The notes beneath the pieces were generated by a model. That model was not told where the DNA came from, searched no databases, and worked only from the letters and a program-made list of their open reading frames with translations. Below, piece by piece: positions 41,144 to 46,172 of a DNA stretch of 46,172 nt. Position 1 is the stretch's first letter. Each line of letters opens with the position of its first letter. The stretch lies in NCBI GenBank assembly GCA_036405495.1, contig DASWXL010000074.1, forward strand, positions 1 through 46,172, written 5' to 3'. The stretch comes from DASWTL01 sp036405495 (GTDB taxonomy: Bacteria; Bacteroidota; Bacteroidia; Sphingobacteriales; Sphingobacteriaceae). The position numbers and the translations under genes are program-made.

Positions 41144-42214
41144 ATGAATACGATCAAATCCATTATTACCGCTACCGGATCATACGTCCCGGAACTTATC
41201 GTTGCCAACGATGAGTTTTCAGAACACCGGTTCTTTGAAAAATGCGGTACACCTATCGAGCGGGAAACAACCGATATCATTTCAAAATTTAAAGACATCA
41301 CCGAAATTGAGGAGCGCAGATATGCGCCGCAGGGACAGGTGGCTTCAGATCTGGGATATCTGGCAGCGCTTGACGCGCTGACCTCTTCTTCAACTGATCC
41401 CGAAACGCTGGATTACATCATTGTTGCACATAATTTTGGCGATATCGCACATGGCGACACCCGTGTGGATGTGCTACCGACAATGGCAGCAAAAATCAAA
41501 CATAAGCTCAGGATCAAAAATCCTAACTGTGTAGCCTATGACCTTCCGTTCGGCTGCCCGGGCTGGCTTCAGGGAATCATCCAGGCAGATTACTTCATAC
41601 GGTCAGGAGATGCAAAAAAGGTCATGGTCATCGGAACCGAAACCTTGTCAAGGGTCACCGATCCGCATGATCGCGACAGCATGATCTATTCGGATGGTGC
41701 GGGCGCAACTATTCTGGAAGCTGCAACAGATCAGCGCGGCATTCTCGCACATAAGACGCAGTCGCATACCGAAGCCGAAGCCTATTTTCTCTATTCCGGA
41801 AAATCAAGCAATCCCGGATACCCGGGAGAAGAGTTATTTATAAAAATGGACGGCCGAAAGATCTACGAGTATGCACTCTCAAATGTTCCCGTCGTAATAA
41901 AAGCTGCCTTAGACAAGAGCGGATTAAGTATCCGTGATGTGAAGAAGGTGCTGGTACACCAGGCTAATGGCAAGATGGACGAAGCTATCTTGAAACGGCT
42001 TTTCAAATTGTACGATATCACCGACGTCCCCGATGGAATAATGCCCATGACTATTTCAAAGTATGGCAACAGCTCGGTCGCTACCGTACCCACGTTGTTA
42101 GATGAGATCTTAAAAGATAAGATCGACGGTCAGAAGATCAATGATGGCGATGTCATGGTCTTTGCTTCGGTCGGGGCAGGCATGAACATCAATGCCGTGG
42201 TCTATAGAAATTAA
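41144..42214 (+). CDS. 3-oxoacyl-ACP synthase III family protein (FabH-like)
   Basis: A 356-residue thiolase-fold condensing enzyme. The catalytic triad is complete: Cys138 in PFGCPGWL, His272 in VHQANGKM and Asn309 in YGNSSVATVP. The C-terminus AGMNINAVVYRN replaces the usual GxGxxWG ending, so it is a divergent paralogue rather than the housekeeping FabH, which normally sits beside plsX. It would start or condense an acyl chain with malonyl-ACP or a related thioester; the product is unknown. No acyl carrier or ketoreductase gene is adjacent. It ends at a bidirectional terminator. Confidence 0.87.
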   Translation: MNTIKSIITATGSYVPELIVANDEFSEHRFFEKCGTPIERETTDIISKFKDITEIEERRYAPQGQVASDLGYLAALDALTSSSTDPETLDYIIVAHNFGDIAHGDTRVDVLPTMAAKIKHKLRIKNPNCVAYDLPFGCPGWLQGIIQADYFIRSGDAKKVMVIGTETLSRVTDPHDRDSMIYSDGAGATILEAATDQRGILAHKTQSHTEAEAYFLYSGKSSNPGYPGEELFIKMDGRKIYEYALSNVPVVIKAALDKSGLSIRDVKKVLVHQANGKMDEAILKRLFKLYDITDVPDGIMPMTISKYGNSSVATVPTLLDEILKDKIDGQKINDGDVMVFASVGAGMNINAVVYRN

Positions 42215-42229
42215 GAAAGGTTCCACAAA

Positions 42230-42262
42230 AAAGGCTCCGGTTTCCCGAAGCCTTTCTTTATA
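42230..42262. terminator. Bidirectional terminator between the KAS III-like and zinc-ribbon genes
   Basis: AAAGGCT-C-CGG (42230-42240), a four-base loop, CCG-A-AGCCTTT (42245-42255), with A-rich sequence before and T-rich sequence after. The stem has one C-A mismatch. Confidence 0.78.
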
Positions 42263-42277
42263 TTTTTCGCTTTACGC

Positions 42278-43024
42278 TTATGCGTTCTCGCTTTCCTGAT
42301 GAGCCAGTGCCTCATCTACAAGGATGCGTCCGCAATGCTCGCAAACGATAACTTTTTTGCGCTGACGGATATCCAGCTGACGCTGAGGAGGGATCTGGTT
42401 GAAACAGCCTGAACATGAATCACGCTGGATGGTTACAACAGCCAGACCATTTTTGGCATTCCGGCGTAAACGATTGTAAGCGATCAATAACCGCTCCTCG
42501 ATGTGTTTTTCAGCTTCTTCTGCTTTGGAAGCAAGGTCTTCCTCCTCTTTCTGAGTTTCACCGGTTATGGTTTCAAGCTCGTCTTTCTTAGCCTGAAGAT
42601 CTTTTTTTCGATCCTCAAGGTCAGCCATCGCTTTCTCGTAAACCTCCGTTTTGCTGTTGATCTCAAAACCGTGTTCCTTGATCTTTTTCTCGCAAACCTG
42701 AATCTCTAACCCCTGGATCTCGATCTCTTTCGAAATAGCATCATACTCACGGTTGTTTTTTACATCATTAAGCTGAGCCTCATATTTTTTGATGGCCGAC
42801 TGAGATTCCTTGATCATGTTCTTGCGGGTAACGATCGCATCCTCAAGGTCATCCAGCTCGCCTTTGATCTTTTGTATACGGGTTTCCAGACCGGCAACTT
42901 CATCTTCAAGATCAGAAACTTCCATCGGAAGCTCGCCCCGCACCTGACGGATACGGTCGATTTTAGTGTGAATCGTTTGAAGATCGTATAGAGCCTGTAA
43001 TTTTTGTTCTACGGTTTGTTCCAT
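42278..43024 (-). CDS. Coiled-coil protein with C-terminal C4 zinc ribbon
   Basis: A 248-residue COG1579-type protein. Residues about 10-185 form a long charged coiled coil (for example VSDLEDEVAGLETRIQKIKG and KNNREYDAISKEIEIQ). The C-terminal zf-RING_7 domain has CSGC and CEHC, a four-cysteine zinc site separated by PPQRQLDIRQRKKVIV. Such proteins are predicted to bind nucleic acid or act as membrane-trafficking-like tethers, but bacterial function is not established. It overlaps the end of the Nif3-like gene by a base and is last of a six-gene operon. Genes of this type often adjoin nif3 in bacteria. Confidence 0.88.
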   Translation of the reverse strand: MEQTVEQKLQALYDLQTIHTKIDRIRQVRGELPMEVSDLEDEVAGLETRIQKIKGELDDLEDAIVTRKNMIKESQSAIKKYEAQLNDVKNNREYDAISKEIEIQGLEIQVCEKKIKEHGFEINSKTEVYEKAMADLEDRKKDLQAKKDELETITGETQKEEEDLASKAEEAEKHIEERLLIAYNRLRRNAKNGLAVVTIQRDSCSGCFNQIPPQRQLDIRQRKKVIVCEHCGRILVDEALAHQESENA

Positions 43025-44121
43025 TAAATCAGATAATTTATGGGGTTTGTATTGTTTTCAGTTAAATGGATTGCAAAAGTAGGAAATTTTTTCGTAATAA
43101 TTTCCAACAATAAGTGCTGTGTAAACTGCTCACTTTCAAAATGTCCCACATCGGCGATCACCACTTTTCCATCCGCGTCAAAAAACTCATGATACTTGTA
43201 ATCGGCCGTAATAAAAACGTCTGCACCGGCGCCTATGGCAAACGGCAATAAAAAGCTTCCCGCACCTCCGCAAACCGCAACCCGCTTCACCTTTTTACCG
43301 CGCAGCGCCGTATGGCGGACAACGGAAGCCTCAAGTTCCCGTTTAACACGCTTCAGAAAGTCCATCTCATCCGCCTCTTCCTCCAACGTACCAACCATTC
43401 CGGATCCGACCGAACGGTAACTGTTGGATATCGGATACAGGTCATAGGCCACTTCCTCATACGGGTGCGCCTGCTGCAGCGCCGTAAGCACCCTCCGTTC
43501 AAGGTTTGCCGGATAGATGGTCTCGATCCTCACTTCCGCCTCCTGATGACGCGCGCCGATGGCGCCGGCATAAGGGTCCGCTCCTTCCCCGGCAGTAAAT
43601 GTCCCGATCCCTTCGGTGTTGAAACTGCACTCCGAATAGTTACCAATTCCGCCCGCGCCCGCCGTGAACAGCGCTTCTCTCACCTTTTCAGCATGCGAAG
43701 CCGGGCAAAACGTTACCAGCTTTTTCAACAACCCTTCTTTCGGCTTCAGGATGGTGCAATCCTTGATACCGATCTTATCGCAGATCTTTTTATTAACCCC
43801 CTCGAGAACGTTGTCAAAATTTGTGTGAATAGCGTAAAGGGCAATGTCGTGCCTGATCGCCTTCATCACCACCCGCTCAATATATGACCGGCCGTTAAAC
43901 CTCTTCATCCCCCGGAACACGATCGGATGATGTGAGATGATCACATCGCAGCCTTTTTCAATGGCTTCATCCACAACAGCCTCTACACAGTCCAGCGAGA
44001 TCAGGGCCAGGGAGATCTCCCGTAACGGATCGCCAACGATCAAGCCGGCATTGTCATAGTCCTCCTGGTAAGATAACGGGGCGATCGTTTCTAAAAAATC
44101 AGTAAGCTCCTTTAGTTTCAT
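43024..44121 (-). CDS. Nif3-like dinuclear metal-centre protein
   Basis: A 365-residue Nif3/YbgI/YqfO-family protein. Metal-binding motifs are ISHHPIVFRG (His64, His65), YAIHTNFDN (about 96-104) and DVGHFESEQF near the C-terminus. The YqfO-type central insertion (about 125-235), which resembles the PII/CutA fold, is present: LKKLVTFCPASHAEKVREALF and RRVLTALQQAHPYEEVAYDLYP. Proteins of this kind form hexameric toroids; the substrate is debated (GTP cyclohydrolase I type 2 has been suggested for some). It is followed directly by the zinc-ribbon gene and preceded by DUF2905 with 12 bp. Confidence 0.94.
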   Translation of the reverse strand: MKLKELTDFLETIAPLSYQEDYDNAGLIVGDPLREISLALISLDCVEAVVDEAIEKGCDVIISHHPIVFRGMKRFNGRSYIERVVMKAIRHDIALYAIHTNFDNVLEGVNKKICDKIGIKDCTILKPKEGLLKKLVTFCPASHAEKVREALFTAGAGGIGNYSECSFNTEGIGTFTAGEGADPYAGAIGARHQEAEVRIETIYPANLERRVLTALQQAHPYEEVAYDLYPISNSYRSVGSGMVGTLEEEADEMDFLKRVKRELEASVVRHTALRGKKVKRVAVCGGAGSFLLPFAIGAGADVFITADYKYHEFFDADGKVVIADVGHFESEQFTQHLLLEIITKKFPTFAIHLTENNTNPINYLI

Positions 44122-44133
44122 AATACAGGCTTC

Positions 44134-44358
44134 CTATTGAAGCCACCTCCAAATCCGTACAAGTATAGTGAGCAGAACGCTTACGAGTATCATCGTGGTG
44201 AGAGGAAAATAAAAGCGAAAGTTCTCCCGCTCAATCCTGATATCGCCCGGCAGGTTGCCGATCCAGTGCAGCTTATTGTGAAAAAAGTATACGATCACAC
44301 CTACTACAATTATCAGGACACCAATGGCGATAATGTATTTGCCCGTCTCACTGTTCAT
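44134..44358 (-). CDS. DUF2905 small membrane protein
   Basis: A 74-residue protein with two membrane helices (about 8-26 and 50-68) and a conserved cytoplasmic or periplasmic loop IGNLPGDIRIERENFRFYFPLTT, which is the DUF2905 signature. Function is unknown. It lies 11 bp downstream of the TM2 gene. Confidence 0.88.
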   Translation of the reverse strand: MNSETGKYIIAIGVLIIVVGVIVYFFHNKLHWIGNLPGDIRIERENFRFYFPLTTMILVSVLLTILVRIWRWLQ

Positions 44359-44369
44359 CTTCTTTCAGG

Positions 44370-44735
44370 CTATGTAAGCGGATGCATACCTATTGCCATC
44401 TGAGCACTTTCGTAAGCTGCCTTTTGATTGTATTCAATAGCCAGCGAACGATGGTTTACCAGGTCAACAATAGTACCGATAAAGCACAGTCCGAAGGTTA
44501 ACAGATATAGAATGCCCATGCCGATCTGGCCCAGCACGAACCGCTGGACACCGGCAATAACCACAAATCCGAGCAGCGTGAAGAGCAAAATCTCCTGCGG
44601 ACTTTTTCTTTTACCGCTGTAGAGCATCACAAAAGATTGCGCCTGTTTTTCGTTCATGCCGCCCATTACCTGTTCCAGGTACTGAAATTCTTCGGCCGTT
44701 AAGCCATTAATGTTCAATAGTAAGTGTTTATACAT
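44370..44735 (-). CDS. TM2 domain protein
   Basis: A 121-residue protein if started at ATG 44735 (MYKHLLLNINGL); the frame continues to TTG 44756, which would overlap the upstream gene. The soluble N-terminus (about 1-52) has GLTAEEFQYLEQVM and MLYSGKRKSP. Two membrane helices (about 51-68 and 70-92) hold the TM2-like ILLFTLLGFVVIAGVQRFVLGQIGMGIL with the turn and LCFIGTIVDLVNHR. The C-terminus is YNQKAAYESAQMAI. TM2 proteins are small, widespread and of unknown function. Confidence 0.85.
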   Translation of the reverse strand: MYKHLLLNINGLTAEEFQYLEQVMGGMNEKQAQSFVMLYSGKRKSPQEILLFTLLGFVVIAGVQRFVLGQIGMGILYLLTFGLCFIGTIVDLVNHRSLAIEYNQKAAYESAQMAIGMHPLT

Positions 44736-44745
44736 CCGATAGTCT

Positions 44746-45036
44746 TTAGCTGACAACTAAAGTTAACACGAAATTTCTGAATAACTGAACGATCCGGAAA
44801 AAGAGGATCATTAATGCCGGCAGGCCAAACCAGTGGAATCTCAGCGACGCAACGAGATCGCCATGCAGAAGGGCGCCGACAGATCTGCCGAGACCGCAGC
44901 CGGGGCACCATTCCAAGCCAAGTTGTGACAACGGACAAAGGGTAAAATGTGCGACCGAATCGTTCGCCGCAAAAAAAAGAAGGATCAAAGCCGTTATCCA
45001 GCAGAGCAGCTCCGCCGGAAATCTGGGTCTCATCAC
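44746..45036 (-). CDS. DUF2752 small membrane protein
   Basis: A 96-residue membrane protein. The DUF2752 signature is the cysteine pattern CPLSQLGLEWCPGCGLGRS, followed by a membrane helix (FGLPALMILFFRIVQLF). Two or three helices are predicted. The cysteines could bind metal or form disulfides, but this is not established. Its start overlaps the DUF4199 stop by four bases (ATGA), and it is followed by TM2 after ten bases. Confidence 0.87.
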   Translation of the reverse strand: MMRPRFPAELLCWITALILLFFAANDSVAHFTLCPLSQLGLEWCPGCGLGRSVGALLHGDLVASLRFHWFGLPALMILFFRIVQLFRNFVLTLVVS

Positions 45037-45449
45037 AGATTTCGCTGTTTGTTCATCAATATCAAAGATATAGCTAATGTAAACAAAACGCCCACAAATC
45101 CGGCTCCCCCGATCCGGCCCATATAATCCATATCACGGAATGCATTATTAACATACCCGTTGTAAACTGTCGCAAAGAAAGCCGTAATGACCGCGCCCAC
45201 CAGCATGATCTTAAATCCTTCAAAAAGCCCCTCAAAAAATTCCATCTTTCCGCCATTGTAGTTATCCCGGAAATTCTTGATGCCAAGATACAGGCCAACG
45301 GCGGGTATGATCACCGAGAGATACTCCAGCAGCGAGATCTGATCTGACTCAGGATACGGACGTTCATACACTCCTGCAAAATGCAGGATAAGTATCCATA
45401 TTCCGCTAAATACGCCTATTAATATTCCATATCTGATCGCATTTTTCAT
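45033..45449 (-). CDS. DUF4199 membrane protein
   Basis: A 138-residue protein with four predicted helices: the first (YGILIGVFSGIWILILHFAGV), the second around YLSVIIPAVGLYLGIKNFRDNYNGG, the third (FKIMLVGAVITAFFATVYNGYVNN) and the last (AGFVGVLFTLAISLILM). It matches DUF4199, a Bacteroidota-specific family of unknown function. It is first in the six-gene operon and divergent from mfd across 134 bp. Confidence 0.87.
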   Translation of the reverse strand: MKNAIRYGILIGVFSGIWILILHFAGVYERPYPESDQISLLEYLSVIIPAVGLYLGIKNFRDNYNGGKMEFFEGLFEGFKIMLVGAVITAFFATVYNGYVNNAFRDMDYMGRIGGAGFVGVLFTLAISLILMNKQRNL

Positions 45450-45557
45450 CTATCGAAGTTTAAGTTGCTTAGTGCCGGTTTCTGATACCCAATTAACAAA
45501 TGTCTACTACAAGTGTTTCGGCGCGAATTAGTACAAACTTTTAAAGAGCTACTCTTG

Positions 45558-45565
45558 TATATTTG
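45558..45565 (+). promoter_or_regulatory. -7 promoter element of mfd
   Basis: TATATTTG is an exact TAnnTTTG match, 18 bases before the GTG at 45584, in the 134-bp divergent region shared with the DUF4199 gene. Confidence 0.5.
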
Positions 45566-45583
45566 CAACGAACGATCAGATCA

Positions 45584-46172
45584 GTGAATATCCGCGAAAT
45601 ACTTAATCTCTATAGATCCGATTCCCGGGTCGCCGGCCTCGCTGCCGCTCTGAACCGGAGCAAAGCTCCGCGGATACACCTGCGCGGTCTTGTAGGGTCC
45701 AGCGATGCGTTAACAGCTATTGCTTTATATTTCCTGCAGCATAAGCACATAATCTTCGTAGTTCCGGACAGGGAAGAAGCCGCCTATTTTCAGAGCGACC
45801 TTGAGAACCTGCTCGACAAAGAGGTCCTGTTATTTCCGTCCTCCTACCGTAAATCATTCGATTTCACCCAGGTAGATAGCAGTAATGTCCTGCAGCGGGC
45901 GGAGGTCCTTAACGAGCTGAACCATGCCACCGAATTCGGCCAGCTCATCGTTACTTATCCCGAGGCGCTTGCGGAAAAGGTGATCAATCGGGAGGCGCTT
46001 GAAAAAAACACCCTCGAGATAGCTTCCGGAAACAAGCTCAGCATTGACTTCATCAATGAATTCCTGATCGAATATGACTTTGAACGGGTCGACTTCGTTT
46101 ATGAACCCGGGCAGTTCTCGATCCGCGGCGGCATCGTTGACATTTTTTCATTCTCGCACGACCTGCCATACC
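45584..46172 (+). CDS. mfd: Transcription-repair coupling factor Mfd (partial, N-terminal 196 residues)
   Basis: The frame opens at GTG 45584 (VNIREILNLYRSD) and runs past the end of the window without a stop. The first 196 codons match the UvrB-homology module of Mfd: FVVPDREEAAYFQSDLENLL, VLLFPSSYRKSFDF, YDFERVDFVYEPGQFSIRG and GIVDIFSFS. The helicase, RNAP-interaction and TRCF domains lie outside. Mfd removes stalled RNA polymerase at lesions and recruits UvrA. The start codon is inferred from an 18-base distance to a -7 element and from fit with the family N-terminus. Confidence 0.92.
   Translation, partial: MNIREILNLYRSDSRVAGLAAALNRSKAPRIHLRGLVGSSDALTAIALYFLQHKHIIFVVPDREEAAYFQSDLENLLDKEVLLFPSSYRKSFDFTQVDSSNVLQRAEVLNELNHATEFGQLIVTYPEALAEKVINREALEKNTLEIASGNKLSIDFINEFLIEYDFERVDFVYEPGQFSIRGGIVDIFSFSHDLPY

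Noticed and set aside
1..46172. CRISPR arrays, tRNA genes, insertion sequences, prophage or integrase genes
   Set aside because: I looked for regular direct repeats, cloverleaf-like segments and transposase or integrase motifs and saw none.

Overview
The window is a gene-dense chromosomal segment (about 49 protein genes, mostly 0-100 bp apart) from a member of the Bacteroidota, most likely family Sphingobacteriaceae (Pedobacter/Mucilaginibacter-like). This is inferred from gene content: DUF3078, DUF5916, DUF4199 and DUF2752 families, carboxypeptidase-D-like regulatory domains on exported proteins, GH73-LysM hydrolases, a Mrp protein without the usual cysteine pair, and a LUD protein beside ftsH. 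It is also inferred from the near absence of Shine-Dalgarno sites and repeated upstream elements of the TAnnTTTG type, the -7 element of the Bacteroidota primary sigma factor. I see no tRNA, rRNA, CRISPR, phage, insertion sequence or resistance island. This looks like core genome.

Layout. 1-1438: divergent holB (partial) and ruvX. 1509-5840: a plus-strand run of an O-methyltransferase, two tandem secreted GH73-LysM hydrolases, an exported regulatory-domain protein, a 107-residue HExxH membrane protein and a DUF3078 barrel protein. A DUF5916 outer-membrane protein converges on it. 8477-14021: ffh, comM/yifB, msrA, an M16 peptidase and def. 14025-16155 (minus): a second regulatory-domain protein, a NifU-domain protein and mrp. 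16295-19733: a GT51 transglycosylase with a large AsmA-like N-terminal part, hpt and psd. 19783-23521 (minus): a Glu/Leu/Phe/Val dehydrogenase and the rpsP-rimM-trmD-rplS ribosome operon, with an imperfect terminal-inverted-repeat element between rpsP and rimM. 23624-25215: a deoxyribonucleotidase and a PAS protein with a histidine-kinase phosphoacceptor helix but no ATPase domain. 25207-29620 (minus): the tight birA-dsbD-pfkA-gmhA operon. 29642-32841: rsfS, ftsH and a LUD protein. 32937-37505: an orphan multi-PAS histidine kinase, a YdeI/OmpD-like protein, a Crp-family regulator and an FAD monooxygenase. 37620-39860 (minus): a GH20 hexosaminidase and a 49-residue lipoprotein. 39988-42214: a PA0069-type radical SAM protein and a KAS III-like enzyme. 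42278-45449 (minus): a compact six-gene operon of four small membrane proteins, a Nif3-like protein and a zinc-ribbon coiled-coil protein. 45584-end: the start of mfd.

The only gap over 300 bp between large genes is 39537-39987. It holds a possible structured small RNA on the plus strand and the 49-residue lipoprotein gene on the minus strand.

The most notable signals are: five genes whose start codon lies exactly four bases after a -7-like element, suggesting leaderless transcripts; the small-membrane-protein/Nif3 operon; the AsmA-GT51 fusion; the candidate small RNA at about 39590-39680; the repeat inside the rpsP operon; the HExxH mini-protein; and the PAS-DHp protein without a kinase domain. 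I found no clearly new defence, mobile or biosynthetic system.
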